64,000 nt of DNA from VRUE01 sp963715455 (lineage in GTDB: Bacteria > Actinomycetota > Thermoleophilia > Solirubrobacterales > 70-9): NCBI GenBank assembly GCA_963715455.1, contig OY970245.1, forward strand, positions 1,674,001-1,738,000. Reading direction: 5' to 3'. Positions within the stretch are counted from its first letter, which is position 1. Every line of letters begins with the position of its first letter. The notes below the pieces were generated by a model. It saw nothing but the letters and a program-made list of their open reading frames with translations, made no database searches and was not told the origin of the DNA. The position numbers were made by a program, and so were the translations under genes. Positions 1 through 11,366 of this stretch are shown here, piece by piece.

Positions 1-351
1 TACGCCGACAAGGAGACCAAGGCGATGCGCGCCGCGATGCGCGAGACCGACCGCCGCCGGGCGATCCAGCTTGCCTACAACACCGAGCACGGGATCACGC
101 CGGAGACAGTGCGCAAGGGCATCTCGGAGATGAGCGAGTTCCTCGCGATGGAGGACCGGGCGCCGCGCAAGCGCCGTACGAAGCGCACCGCCGAGTTCGC
201 CGATCCGGCCGAGCTAGAGCGCACGATCGTCTCGCTCGAGGAGGAGATGCTGGCGGCGGCCGACGATCTGCGTTTCGAGGAGGCGGCGCGGCTCCGGGAC
301 GAGCTCAAGGAGCTGCGCCGCGACCTCGATGGGATGCGGGCCGGCGCTTAG
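1..351 (+). CDS. uvrB: UvrB, C-terminal end (partial at window edge)
   Basis: C-terminal part of excinuclease ABC subunit B, the DNA-loading helicase-like subunit of nucleotide excision repair. The frame is open from base 1, so the start lies outside the window. The visible 116 residues contain the conserved stretch RRRAIQLAYNTEHGITP, a basic linker, and a closing UVR coiled-coil motif (LEEEM..AADDLRFEEAARLRDELKEL), which in UvrB contacts UvrC. The stop overlaps the stop of the convergent minus-strand gene by 4 bp. uvrA follows about 2.2 kb downstream on the same strand. Confidence 0.95.
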   Translation, partial: YADKETKAMRAAMRETDRRRAIQLAYNTEHGITPETVRKGISEMSEFLAMEDRAPRKRRTKRTAEFADPAELERTIVSLEEEMLAAADDLRFEEAARLRDELKELRRDLDGMRAGA

Positions 352-725
352 GCCAGCACCTTGGCTGCCTTGGCGCTGTCGGCGTAGAACTCGCCACGCA
401 CGATTTTGCCATCGGCGAACTTGATCAGGTGGGCGAACGGCGACTCGAAGCTGCCCCCGTCGTTGCCCGCCCGTTGTGTGCCGCGCACCACGACCCACTC
501 GCCGGCGTCGATGAACTCCTCCGGCTCGACGCTGAACGACGACCAGTAGCTGGGGATCTGGGCGAAGTTCCCGATGATCGCGTCGCGGCCATGCGTTTCG
601 CCACCGAGCGGTAGCTCGTCCGAGGTCAGCCAGGTGCCGTCCTCGGCCATCATCTCCTTCAGGGCTTCGAGGTCTCCGCGGCCGAAGGCCTCGTAGGCGG
701 ATCGGGCTGTGTCGAGATTCGACAT
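348..725 (-). CDS. SnoaL-like / NTF2-fold protein
   Basis: A 125-residue protein of the SnoaL-like NTF2 superfamily. The N-terminus (TARSAYEAFGRGDLEALKEMMAED) and the later pattern of a conserved tryptophan, a strand ending in VVVRG and a strand FAHLIKFADGKIVRGEFY are typical of these single-domain cone-shaped proteins, which act as small-molecule isomerases, hydrolases or binding proteins. The substrate cannot be deduced. The ATG at 725 is preceded by a good AGGAGG Shine-Dalgarno sequence on the minus strand. It converges on uvrB and diverges from the thioredoxin-like gene. Confidence 0.8.
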   Translation of the reverse strand: MSNLDTARSAYEAFGRGDLEALKEMMAEDGTWLTSDELPLGGETHGRDAIIGNFAQIPSYWSSFSVEPEEFIDAGEWVVVRGTQRAGNDGGSFESPFAHLIKFADGKIVRGEFYADSAKAAKVLA

Positions 726-810
726 CGTTCCTCCTCTGTTGCGCCCCGCCTCGAGTTCAAGCTACTCGCGGCCATTGCTATGCGCAAGGCGCCTTAACTA
801 ACCTGCCGGG

Positions 811-1548
811 ATGGCAATCGACGTCGGCGAGGCGACCTTCGAGAGCGAGGTAGTCGAGCGCTCGCGCACGCTCCCGGTGGTCGTCGACTTCTGGGCCGAG
901 TGGTGCGGTCCGTGTCGCACTCTCACCCCCGCGTTGGAGGCCGCCGAGGCGACTCGCGGTGGGAAAGTCGTGCTCGCCAAGATCGACGTCGATGCCAACC
1001 AGGCGCTGGCGGCGCGCTTCGGCGTGCAGGGCATTCCAGCGGTGAAGGCCTTCCGCGATGGCGTCGTCGTCGACGAGTTCGTCGGCGCTGTGCCCAAAGA
1101 CAAAGTCGAAGCACTCTTCAACAGTCTCGTTCCCTCGCGCGCCGACGAGTTGCTGGTCGCTGGCGATGAGCTCTCGCTGCGCGAGGCAGCCGAGCTGGAG
1201 CCAAGCCGCGCCGATATCGCCGTGGCCCTGGCCAAGGCCCGTCTCGAGCGCGGAGCGGAGCAGGAGGCGCTTGAAGCGGTCGAAGGCCACGAGGGCGATT
1301 TCGCCGCCGCCGGCATCGCCGCTCACGTTCAGCTCTCAAAGCAAGGCGCGGCGCCCGAGGCCTTTGCAGCGCTCACCCGCGGCGACCACTCGGCCGCCCT
1401 CGACGCCCTGCTTGCTGCGATCCCCGACGCCGATGAGGAGACCCGCGAGCTGCTGCGCTGCGCCGCGATCGGCGTGCTCAGCGACCTCGACCCCGGCGAC
1501 CCCACCGCAATGAAATACCGCCGCCGCCTATCCACCGCCCTCTACTAA
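811..1548 (+). CDS. Thioredoxin-domain protein with TPR-like tail (CnoX/YbbN-like)
   Basis: 245 residues. The N-terminal half is a thioredoxin fold with active site WCGPC near residues 30-34 and the cis-proline loop GIPA. The C-terminal half is an alpha-helical, TPR-like region rich in Ala and Glu. This two-part build is that of YbbN/CnoX, a chaperone-linked thioredoxin-like protein that protects substrates from over-oxidation and passes them to GroEL or DnaK; unlike E. coli CnoX, both active-site cysteines are present, so it may be redox active. It has an ATG start. A palindromic element begins 11 bp after the stop. Confidence 0.85.
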   Translation: MAIDVGEATFESEVVERSRTLPVVVDFWAEWCGPCRTLTPALEAAEATRGGKVVLAKIDVDANQALAARFGVQGIPAVKAFRDGVVVDEFVGAVPKDKVEALFNSLVPSRADELLVAGDELSLREAAELEPSRADIAVALAKARLERGAEQEALEAVEGHEGDFAAAGIAAHVQLSKQGAAPEAFAALTRGDHSAALDALLAAIPDADEETRELLRCAAIGVLSDLDPGDPTAMKYRRRLSTALY

Positions 1549-1558
1549 CCGTCGCCAT

Positions 1559-1610
1559 CGCTGACTTTGTACTTCTTCGCCGCAATGGCGAGCAAAGACA
1601 AAGTCAGCGC
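1559..1610. repeat. Palindromic element A (family 1)
   Basis: A 52-bp imperfect palindrome: arms start CGCTGACTTTGT and end ACAAAGTCAGCG, around a short centre. The two 23-bp arms agree at about 19 positions. It covers the stop codon of the convergent DUF559 gene. The same design recurs at 2512-2560 and 12698-12750. Confidence 0.8.
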
Positions 1611-2536
1611 TGGGAGTGGGAGGCAAGATGCAGTTCACGGCGGCGCTGGTCGAGAAGACGCCGGAGTTGGCTAGCAACTGCCTTCGGTTCGCGAGCCAGG
1701 CGAATGCCAGTGATGCGGACCATCTCGATGCCGGCAAGCTTCAGGTTCTCTTGTCGGATGCGATCCGCCTCGAAGGCTGTGGGCGTTCCGTGGTAGTCGT
1801 AGGTATCGAGTTCGACCGCGAAGCGCTCGTTCGGCCAGTAGGCGTCCAGCTCGTAGCCCTCGATGTAGAGGTTCATCGAAGGCTGGGGCAGCCCATTGCG
1901 TCGCACCAGCTCGATGAAGCGGCGCTCCAGCCCTGAGCGGGTGAATGCCGCGGGGCGGTGGATTTCCAGTGCCGTCCGCAGCCGCGCTACTCCCCTAAAG
2001 CCGCTGCTGCGCCCGATCAGCTCGTCCATGTCGATCAGATCGAGCAAGCCTAGGCGCTGCGCGTTGTCTAGCGCCCGACCTAGGAAGTGAGGGTCTACAG
2101 CAGCAAAGTCGAGGAGCGTCCGCGGGATCGCCGTGACGGGAATGCGGGCGTGCGTGGCGCAATCCCTGTGAGTGAAAGCTACGGCGCTGTGCACGCGAAT
2201 CGCCTCACGCGTTCGCCGCGGACTAGCGGCAGTGACTTCGACCGGCCACGCGAACCTCGATGTTAGGCCCCACAGCCAGGCTGCGGATCGATGGCTGAGA
2301 AGCGCGCCGTCTTCGCAGCTCAGCACAGCTGCGAGGCACTGTCCATGGCGAGGTATGCCGCTGTGGCCGACGGCGTAAACGGCGTGATGAACCCGATGAA
2401 AGCGCCCTGCCGCCGTTGCGTGTCCGATGTCGTCCTTCGAATAACCCAGCGCGGCGAGTTGCCACGCTGACACAACCCCATGCTGTTCTCTGGCCAGCGC
2501 CGCCAACTCATGGTGACTTCGTCTTTCTTCGCGCAT
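1604..2536 (-). CDS. AbiEi-like antitoxin-domain protein with C-terminal DUF559 (Vsr-fold) domain
   Basis: 310 residues. The N-terminal third (HGVVSAWQLAALGYS, then VHHAVYAVGH and LLSHRSAAWLWGL) matches the winged-helix AbiEi-type domain family that is abundant in actinobacteria. The C-terminal third (ELDAYWPNERFAVELDTYDYHG, later DRIRQENL) has the acidic/His pattern of DUF559, a Vsr-like endonuclease fold. The ATG at 2536 is chosen because an in-frame extension upstream would run into uvrA; that ATG lies inside palindromic element B. The gene stands alone with no toxin partner, and a palindrome of the same family covers its stop. A paralogue lies at 62002-62973. Function unknown; a nuclease or mobile-gene role is inference. 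Confidence 0.75.
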   Translation of the reverse strand: MREERRSHHELAALAREQHGVVSAWQLAALGYSKDDIGHATAAGRFHRVHHAVYAVGHSGIPRHGQCLAAVLSCEDGALLSHRSAAWLWGLTSRFAWPVEVTAASPRRTREAIRVHSAVAFTHRDCATHARIPVTAIPRTLLDFAAVDPHFLGRALDNAQRLGLLDLIDMDELIGRSSGFRGVARLRTALEIHRPAAFTRSGLERRFIELVRRNGLPQPSMNLYIEGYELDAYWPNERFAVELDTYDYHGTPTAFEADRIRQENLKLAGIEMVRITGIRLAREPKAVASQLRRLLDQRRRELHLASHSQR

Positions 2537-2560
2537 ATGGCGAATAAGGGCGAAGTCAGC
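2512..2560. repeat. Palindromic element B (family 1)
   Basis: A roughly 49-bp imperfect palindrome with arms TGACTTCGTC and GCGAAGTCA around a GCATATGGC centre. It contains the start codon of the minus-strand DUF559 gene and lies 31 bp before uvrA. It is closely similar to element A at the other end of that gene and to element C at 12698-12750. Confidence 0.8.
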
Positions 2561-2591
2561 GGGGTTCTCCCCCCGGGGAACATCTGTTCGT

Positions 2592-5480
<2,889 letters not shown>

Positions 5481-5595
5481 AAAGGCCTACTCGCAAAGCG
5501 GAATCTGCGCGCCGCCGGTGGCCGCGCGCTACCTTGAAGAGTGCAGTACGCGGTGAGCGGGTAGTCGGTGCGGGCAGGGCGAAAGGAGAACGCTC

Positions 5596-6699
5596 ATGTC
5601 CCACTCAGGTTTGAAGCGACTCGGGGCCGCGATCTTCATCCTTGCGGCCATCGTCTTCGCCGCTGGTTGTGGCGATGACGACGGGGGAGGCAGTGGAGGC
5701 GGAGGCGGTCCGACGATCGCCCTGTTGCTGCCTGAGAACCAGACACCTCGCTACGAGGCTTCCGATCGGCCGCGCTTCGAAGAAAAGGTCGACGAAATAT
5801 GCCCTGACTGCGAAATCCTCTACAGCAACGCCACCGAGGACGCATCCAAGCAGCAGAGCCAGGTCGAAGCGGCCCTGACCCAGGGCGCCGACGTGTTGGT
5901 GCTCGACCCGGTTGACGCCGCCTCGGCGGCCGCCAGCGTGCAGAAGGCCGACCAACAGGGCGTGCCGGTGCTCAGCTACGACCGGCTGATCCTCGGCGCT
6001 GAAGTCGCCGTCTACGTCTCCTTCGACAACGTTCGCGTGGGCGAACTGCAGGCTGAATCGCTCTCCAAAAAGCTCAAAGAAGACGGCAGCCCCAAAGGCC
6101 CGATCGTGAAGATCAACGGCGACCCGGCTGACAGCAACGCGGCGCTCTTCAAGGAGGGCTCGAACAAAGGCTTCGAGGCCGCCGGCGTGCAGATCGCCAA
6201 GGAATACGACACGCCGGAATGGTCGGCGACCAACGCCCAGAACGAGATGCAGCAGGCGATCACGGCGATCGGCAAAGACGGGTTCGCCGGGGTCTACGCG
6301 GCCAACGACGACACCGGCGGCGGTGCGATCGCGGCGATGAAATCGGCCGGGATCGATCCGGAAGAACGCCCCACCACCGGCCAGGACGCGACCGTCGCCG
6401 GCCTGCAGCGGATCCTTGCTGGTCAGCAGTACATGACGATCTACAAGGCCTACAAGCCCGAGGCTGCGATCAGCGCCGAAATCGCCATCGATCTCGCCGA
6501 AGGCAAAGAAATCCCGCAGGACAAAGTCACGGATGAACTCGACAACGAAGCGGGCAAAGTGCCTTCGATCCTGTTCGAACCGATCGCGGTCACCAAAGAC
6601 AACATCAAACAGACCGTGATCGCGGACGAAGAAGTATCGGTCGACGAACTCTGCACGGGTCCTTACGAGAAAGCCTGCGAAGAAGCGGGCATCTCCTAG
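5596..6699 (+). CDS. Sugar ABC transporter substrate-binding lipoprotein (XylF-like)
   Basis: 367 residues. A lipoprotein signal peptide with lipobox FAAGC at about residue 25 is followed by a Gly/Asp-rich linker and a type-I periplasmic-binding fold: two alpha/beta lobes with QQSQVEAALTQGADVLVLDPVD and the hinge-side motif YAANDDTGGGAIAA. This resembles the xylose/multiple-sugar binders XylF and ChvE. It would capture a monosaccharide outside the membrane and hand it to the permease encoded two genes on. The ATG is preceded by GAAAGGAG. ATPase and permease genes follow in order, 8 bp away and then overlapping. The actual sugar cannot be read from sequence. Confidence 0.9.
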   Translation: MSHSGLKRLGAAIFILAAIVFAAGCGDDDGGGSGGGGGPTIALLLPENQTPRYEASDRPRFEEKVDEICPDCEILYSNATEDASKQQSQVEAALTQGADVLVLDPVDAASAAASVQKADQQGVPVLSYDRLILGAEVAVYVSFDNVRVGELQAESLSKKLKEDGSPKGPIVKINGDPADSNAALFKEGSNKGFEAAGVQIAKEYDTPEWSATNAQNEMQQAITAIGKDGFAGVYAANDDTGGGAIAAMKSAGIDPEERPTTGQDATVAGLQRILAGQQYMTIYKAYKPEAAISAEIAIDLAEGKEIPQDKVTDELDNEAGKVPSILFEPIAVTKDNIKQTVIADEEVSVDELCTGPYEKACEEAGIS

Positions 6700-6707
6700 C
6701 GGCAGAG

Positions 6708-7505
6708 ATGGCCTCGAACGCTCTTCTCGCGCTTGACGGGGTGAGCAAGAAGTTTGGCCCGGTCCAGGCTCTGGACCGGGTCGACTTCGAGGTCCACGGT
6801 GGAGAGGTGGTGGGGCTGGTCGGAGACAACGGCGCCGGCAAGTCCACCCTGGTCAAGGCGATCGCTGGGATCCACTCGCTCGACGCCGGCCGGATTCGCT
6901 TCGAGGGCAGCGAGGTTTCGATCTCGCGGCCGCAGGACGCCACCGCGCTCGGCATAGCCACCGTCTACCAAGACCTCGCCCTTTGCGACAACCTCGACGT
7001 TGTCGCCAACCTCTTCCTCGGCCGCGAGAAGGTCTCTCCCGGCCCGGGCACCGTTTCCCGCCAGCTCGACGAGGCGCGCATGGAGCACCGGACGGGGGAG
7101 CTCCTCGCCGGCATCTCGGTGACTATCCCGAGCTTGCGCAGCGAGGTCGGAACGCTCTCCGGCGGGCAGCGCCAGCAGGTCGCCGTGGCACGCTCGCTGC
7201 TCGGCGAGCCCAAGGTCGTGCTGCTCGACGAGCCGACCGCGGCGCTCGGCGTGGCCCAGACCGCCCAGGTCCTGCAGCTGATCCGCACCCTGCGAGAGCG
7301 GGGGCTGGGCGTCGTCATGATCAGCCACAACCTCGTCGACGTCTTCGATGTCGCCGATCGGATCTTCGTGCTGCGCCTCGGCCGCGCGGCCGGCAGCTTC
7401 GCGGCGGAATCGACCACCGAGGAGCACGTTGTCTCAGCAATTACTGGCGTCGGTGAGCGCGGCGAGGCAGGCAACGGCGAACCGCAGCGAGAGGGGGAGC
7501 GGTGA
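6708..7505 (+). CDS. Sugar ABC transporter ATP-binding protein
   Basis: 265 residues, a single ABC ATPase domain rather than the double domain of RbsA or XylG. Walker A GDNGAGKST lies near residue 38, the Q-loop YQDLALCDNL follows, the signature is LSGGQRQQ and the Walker B VVLLDEPTAALG. Single-domain ATPases of this kind (FrcA-like) form homodimers on the cytoplasmic face of CUT2-type importers. Its last 4 bp overlap the permease start, which implies translational coupling. The C-terminus carries a charged tail after the H-loop (MISHNL). Confidence 0.92.
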   Translation: MASNALLALDGVSKKFGPVQALDRVDFEVHGGEVVGLVGDNGAGKSTLVKAIAGIHSLDAGRIRFEGSEVSISRPQDATALGIATVYQDLALCDNLDVVANLFLGREKVSPGPGTVSRQLDEARMEHRTGELLAGISVTIPSLRSEVGTLSGGQRQQVAVARSLLGEPKVVLLDEPTAALGVAQTAQVLQLIRTLRERGLGVVMISHNLVDVFDVADRIFVLRLGRAAGSFAAESTTEEHVVSAITGVGERGEAGNGEPQREGER

Positions 7506-8728
7506 GCGCCGCAGGCGGAGGCGCCGCCCGCCCGGCGGCGGAGGGCGCCAGCGTAGTCGCGCGCACTCGCGCCGAGACCGTGCGTCGCTTCGTGCAGGGG
7601 GACCTTGCCTCGTTGCGGGTCGTCATCGGCCTCGCCGTCATCTGGGTGATCTTCCAGTCTCAGAACGATCGCTTCCTCTCCGCCGAGAACCTCACCAACC
7701 TGATGCTGCAGATCACCGCGGTGGGCCTGATCTCGATCGGCGTCGTCTTCGTGCTGCTGCTCGGAGAGATCGACCTTTCGGTCGGCGCGGTCAGCGGCCT
7801 GGCCGCGGCTGTGGTCGCGGTGCTCAACGTCAAGCACGGCTGGAATCCCTATCTGGCGATCGCCGCGGGGGTCCTGGTCGGCACGGGGATCGGCCTGCTC
7901 CAGGGGGCTCTGTTCAGCCGCTTCGGCGTGCCCTCGTTCGTCGTCACCCTCGCCGGTCTGCTCGCCTGGCAGGGAGCGCTGTTGCAGGTGCTCGGCTCGA
8001 CTGGGTCGATCAACATCACCGACCCGAAGATCACCGGCCTCGCCAACACCTTCTACTCCGACACGGTCGGCTGGATCGTCGCCGCTCTCGTGATCGCCGC
8101 CTACGCCGCGGTCACCTTCATCGGCCATCGACGCCGGGTTGCGGCCGGCCTCGATGGCGAGGGGATGCTGGGCCTATGGGTGAAGGTTGCCCTGGTCGCC
8201 GCGGTGGCTGTCGTCGTCGTCGCGGTTCTCAACTCCGACCGCGGTCTGCCCCTGGCGCTGCTGATCCTGATCGCCTTCGTGTTCGGCATGGAATTCGTCG
8301 CCAGGCGGACCCGCTTCGGCCGGCACGTCTACGCCGTTGGCGGCAGCGCGGAGGCGGCCCGCCGCGCCGGCATCCCGATCGATCGCGTGCGCATCGCGGT
8401 CTTCGCGATCGGCAGCACTATGGCGGCGATCGGCGGCATCCTCGCCGCTTCGCGCCTGCTTGCCGTCAACCAGAGCTCGGGCGGCAGCGAACTGCTGCTC
8501 CTCGCGATCGCCGGTCCGGTGATCGCCGGCACCAGCCTCTTCGGCGGGCGCGGCGCGGTCTGGACAGCGCTGCTGGGTGCCCTGGTGATCGGCTCGATCT
8601 CTAACGGCATGGACCTGCTGGCGCTCTCCTCGGCGGTCAAGTTCATGGTCACGGGCGGTGTGCTGCTACTCGCCGTGATCGTCGACGCGATCGCCCGCAC
8701 GCAGCGCCAGGCCGCCGGCCGTATCTGA
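7502..8728 (+). CDS. Sugar ABC transporter permease (XylH/RbsC-like)
   Basis: 408 residues with about ten hydrophobic segments. It belongs to the CUT2 permease family: an early EIDLSVGAVSGL motif and a C-terminal GTSLFGGRGAVWTALLGALVIG motif are hallmarks of RbsC/XylH proteins. It forms the membrane channel with the preceding ATPase and the lipoprotein. The GTG start overlaps the ATPase stop. The last gene of the three-gene operon, it ends just before palindromic element E1, which may serve as the terminator between it and the convergent ROK kinase. Confidence 0.92.
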   Translation: MSAAGGGAARPAAEGASVVARTRAETVRRFVQGDLASLRVVIGLAVIWVIFQSQNDRFLSAENLTNLMLQITAVGLISIGVVFVLLLGEIDLSVGAVSGLAAAVVAVLNVKHGWNPYLAIAAGVLVGTGIGLLQGALFSRFGVPSFVVTLAGLLAWQGALLQVLGSTGSINITDPKITGLANTFYSDTVGWIVAALVIAAYAAVTFIGHRRRVAAGLDGEGMLGLWVKVALVAAVAVVVVAVLNSDRGLPLALLILIAFVFGMEFVARRTRFGRHVYAVGGSAEAARRAGIPIDRVRIAVFAIGSTMAAIGGILAASRLLAVNQSSGGSELLLLAIAGPVIAGTSLFGGRGAVWTALLGALVIGSISNGMDLLALSSAVKFMVTGGVLLLAVIVDAIARTQRQAAGRI

Positions 8729-8737
8729 GCCACCACT

Positions 8738-8773
8738 GCTGCATTTGTCCCCATAGGGGTGCTAAATGCAGGA
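8738..8773. repeat. Palindromic element E1 (family 2), possible bidirectional terminator
   Basis: Stem CTGCATTT / AAATGCAG enclosing CCCC-ATA-GGGG, placed between two convergent genes. It matches the element at 62951-62989 (reverse orientation): both outer blocks TGCTGCAT and AAATGCAGGACT are identical and separated by the same 19 bp, while the inner bases differ. Confidence 0.7.
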
Positions 8774-8777
8774 CTCG

Positions 8778-9737
8778 CTAGCTGGCGACGAGCAGGGAGG
8801 CGCCGATCGCGCCGCCTAGGTCGCCGAGTGAGGCGACGCGCACGGCCGGAGGGCGTTCGTCGACGAAGAGATGCTTGCTCATCTCCTTGCTCAACGGCTC
8901 CATATAGAGCTCGCCGAAGCGCACGCCGAGGCCGCCGCCGATGATCACTGCTTCGGGGTCGAGCAGGTTGACGGCGGAGGCGATGCCGGTCCCCAGCGCC
9001 TCGATCGCCCGGTCGATCAGCTTTTCGGCGAGATGGTCGCCGTGGTCCAGGGCGCGCTGCCAGATGCCGCTCGTCAGGCGCGGTTTCTCGTGCTTGTGCA
9101 TCAACTTGAAGAGGTCGGTCTTATGACCCTCCTCGTGCTGGCGGCGCGCCTCGGCTTCCATCGCAGAGCGACCGGCGTAGGCCTCTAGGCAACCCTTGCG
9201 ACCACAGGGGCACTTGGCGCCACCGCGCTTGACCACCATATGGCCGATCTCACCGGCCGCGCCACGGCCCAGCCACGGCTTGCCGTCGAGCACCAGGCCA
9301 CCGCCCACGCCTGTGCCCCAGAAGACGCCAATCAGGCTTGAGAACTCACGGCCCGCGCCGAGCTGGAACTCGGCTTCGGTGGCGACCTGCACGTCGTTGC
9401 CGATGCGCACCTCAGTGCTAAGCGCCTCTGAGAGGGTTTCGCCGAGCGGAAAGCTGCCCTCCCAGCCGGGCAGGTTGCGAGCGCCGGAGACGACGCCGGT
9501 CTTGCCATCGGCATCGCCGGGAGAGCCGATGCCAACTCCCGCTAGAGCCGCCGGCTCGACCCCCGCAGCGCTCGCCGCCTCGCGCAGCGCCTCGGCCATC
9601 ACCGCGGCGACGTCTGCTGGGCCACCGCTGGTCGGCGTTGGGTGCCGTGTTTCGCCGATAACCTCGCCGCCCGGGTCGACGATTGTCGTTTGGATCTTCG
9701 TCCCGCCGAGGTCGATGCCACCACGCAGTTGAGCCAC
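8778..9737 (-). CDS. ROK-family sugar kinase (glucokinase-like)
   Basis: 319 residues. The N-terminal phosphate loop GGIDLGGTKIQ, the ROK signature region around GVGIGSPGDADG and GNDVQVATEAE, and the zinc-binding cluster CPCGRKGCLEAY are all present, so it is a complete ROK kinase rather than a ROK repressor; there is no N-terminal winged helix. It likely phosphorylates glucose or a related hexose in the cytoplasm. It faces the sugar importer convergently, a reasonable but unproven functional pairing. The start is GTG at 9737. Confidence 0.9.
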   Translation of the reverse strand: MAQLRGGIDLGGTKIQTTIVDPGGEVIGETRHPTPTSGGPADVAAVMAEALREAASAAGVEPAALAGVGIGSPGDADGKTGVVSGARNLPGWEGSFPLGETLSEALSTEVRIGNDVQVATEAEFQLGAGREFSSLIGVFWGTGVGGGLVLDGKPWLGRGAAGEIGHMVVKRGGAKCPCGRKGCLEAYAGRSAMEAEARRQHEEGHKTDLFKLMHKHEKPRLTSGIWQRALDHGDHLAEKLIDRAIEALGTGIASAVNLLDPEAVIIGGGLGVRFGELYMEPLSKEMSKHLFVDERPPAVRVASLGDLGGAIGASLLVAS

Positions 9738-9774
9738 GCCGGGAGTCTATGCCCCATTTTGGGAAGCTAGGGGG

Positions 9775-10359
9775 GTGAGTGGGGGTGAGCGGAGCGGCTG
9801 GCGTATTTGGTGGGCCAAGCGGCGCTGGTACGAACGCAACCGGCGGCCGTTGCGGCGCTGGCGCTTGGCACGACACGCTGCTCGCGGCGGCTTCTTCGTC
9901 CGCCAACCGGTTGAGGGCGAGCTGCTCGAGGCGCTCGATGAGGGTCGCCTCAAGATCGGCGAAGGGACCCTGCTCGAGCCGGGCTGCTGGTTGACGCTGG
10001 CGCCCAAGGCGCGGATCGAGATTGGGGCCGACTGCTTCCTCAATCGCAACACCATGCTGGCGGCGCTCGACTCGATCGAGATCGGCGACCACACGATGTT
10101 CGCCAACGGCTGCTTCGTCGGCGACTCCGACCACCGCTTCGACGATCCCGAGACGCCGATAACCGCGCAGGGCTTCACCTCAAAGGGGCCGGTGACGATC
10201 GGCTCCAATTGTTGGTTTGGGGTCAACTGCGTCGTCACCAGCGGGGTGACGATCGGCGACCGCTGCGTGGTCGGCGCCAACTCAGTCGTCACCCGCGACC
10301 TACCGCCAGGCACGATTGCGGCCGGTGCGCCCGCCAAGCCGGTCGGCAGCGTTCTGTGA
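9775..10359 (+). CDS. Left-handed beta-helix acyltransferase (maltose/galactoside O-acetyltransferase-like)
   Basis: 194 residues. After a basic N-terminal stretch the protein consists of hexapeptide repeats (IEIGADCFLNRNTMLAA.., VTIGSNCWFGVNCVV, VTIGDRCVVGANSVV) ending in the family closing motif IAAGAPAKPVG. These left-handed beta-helix transferases act as trimers and move acetyl groups from acetyl-CoA to sugars or other acceptors. The acceptor is unknown. The GTG start is used. It lies 65 bp before panC, with a TATAAT box in the gap, so panC probably has its own promoter. Confidence 0.82.
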   Translation: MSGGERSGWRIWWAKRRWYERNRRPLRRWRLARHAARGGFFVRQPVEGELLEALDEGRLKIGEGTLLEPGCWLTLAPKARIEIGADCFLNRNTMLAALDSIEIGDHTMFANGCFVGDSDHRFDDPETPITAQGFTSKGPVTIGSNCWFGVNCVVTSGVTIGDRCVVGANSVVTRDLPPGTIAAGAPAKPVGSVL

Positions 10360-10392
10360 CGAAATCCGCGCGAAGCGTCGCAAGGGAGTGCC

Positions 10393-10398
10393 TATAAT
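10393..10398 (+). promoter_or_regulatory. Possible -10 box upstream of panC
   Basis: A perfect TATAAT stands 27 bp before the panC ATG in otherwise GC-rich DNA. No convincing -35 hexamer is seen 16-18 bp upstream, so this is tentative. Confidence 0.35.
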
Positions 10399-10424
10399 CG
10401 GCAAACGGCCGTGACCCGAAGGGC

Positions 10425-11327
10425 ATGGACCCAATGAACCTCGAACTTCTCGATCCACCGCACGCACAAGGCGACGTGACGCTCCTTCGCGCCAAGGACG
10501 AGCTGCGGGCTGCGCTGGCGCCATTGCGTCGCGAGGGCCGCTCGATCGGCCTCGTGCCAACGATGGGCTCCTTGCATGACGGACACCTCTCGCTGCTGCG
10601 CGCGGCGCGGGCCGAGTGCGAGGTGGTCGTCATGAGCCTCTTCGTCAACCCGACCCAGTTCGGCCCGAACGAGGACCTCGAGCGCTACCCGCGCGATGAG
10701 CAGCGCGACTTGGAGCTCGCTGCCGAGGCTGGCGCCGACTTTGTCTACGCGCCGCCAGTCGAGCAGGTCTACCGCAAGGGCTTTTCCACCCACGTCGAGG
10801 TCGGAGGCGGGCTAACCAATGTGCTGGACGGAGACCCCTCCCGTCGTGGCCCCGAGCACTTCCGCGGTGTCACCACCGTCGTTGCCAAGCTCTTCAACAC
10901 CGTGCAACCCGAGGTCGCCTACTTTGGCCAGAAGGATGCCCAGCAGGCAGCCGTGGTCCGGCGCATGGTCCGCGATCTCGACTTCCCGGTGCGAATCACG
11001 GTGCTGCCCACGGTGCGCGAGGCCGATGGGCTGGCGATGAGCTCGCGCAACGCCTATCTCGACCCGCGTGCCCGCGAGCAGGCGGCAGCGCTCTCGCGAG
11101 CGCTGCGCGCGGCTGAGCAGACGGCGCCCGCCTCCGGGCTGCGCGCGGCGCTCGACGCTGCCCGCGCCGAGCTGCGCGCCGCCGGCATTGAGCCCGAGTA
11201 CCTCGAGGCGCGCGACGCCGAAGAGCTTTCCGAGGTCGCCGAGCTCGGCGACCGTCCCGTGCTGATCGCGGTTGCCGCTCAGGTTGGCGGCGCCCGTCTG
11301 ATCGACAACGTGGTGATTCGACCTTGA
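10425..11327 (+). CDS. panC: Pantothenate synthetase
   Basis: Condenses pantoate with beta-alanine using ATP, the last step of vitamin B5 synthesis. The 300-residue protein has the nucleotidyltransferase HIGH-like motif as HDGH in PTMGSLHDGHLSLL, the substrate loop FVNPTQFGPNEDL, the core YFGQKDAQQ and the KMSKS-like loop LAMSSRNAYL. ATG at 10425; the next Met three codons on is also possible. First gene of the panC-panD-panB operon, which supplies all three committed pantothenate enzymes except ketopantoate reductase. Confidence 0.97.
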   Translation: MDPMNLELLDPPHAQGDVTLLRAKDELRAALAPLRREGRSIGLVPTMGSLHDGHLSLLRAARAECEVVVMSLFVNPTQFGPNEDLERYPRDEQRDLELAAEAGADFVYAPPVEQVYRKGFSTHVEVGGGLTNVLDGDPSRRGPEHFRGVTTVVAKLFNTVQPEVAYFGQKDAQQAAVVRRMVRDLDFPVRITVLPTVREADGLAMSSRNAYLDPRAREQAAALSRALRAAEQTAPASGLRAALDAARAELRAAGIEPEYLEARDAEELSEVAELGDRPVLIAVAAQVGGARLIDNVVIRP

Positions 11328-11366
11328 AGGCTTCAACCCAACAGAGCTGAGACGGAGGCAAACGCA

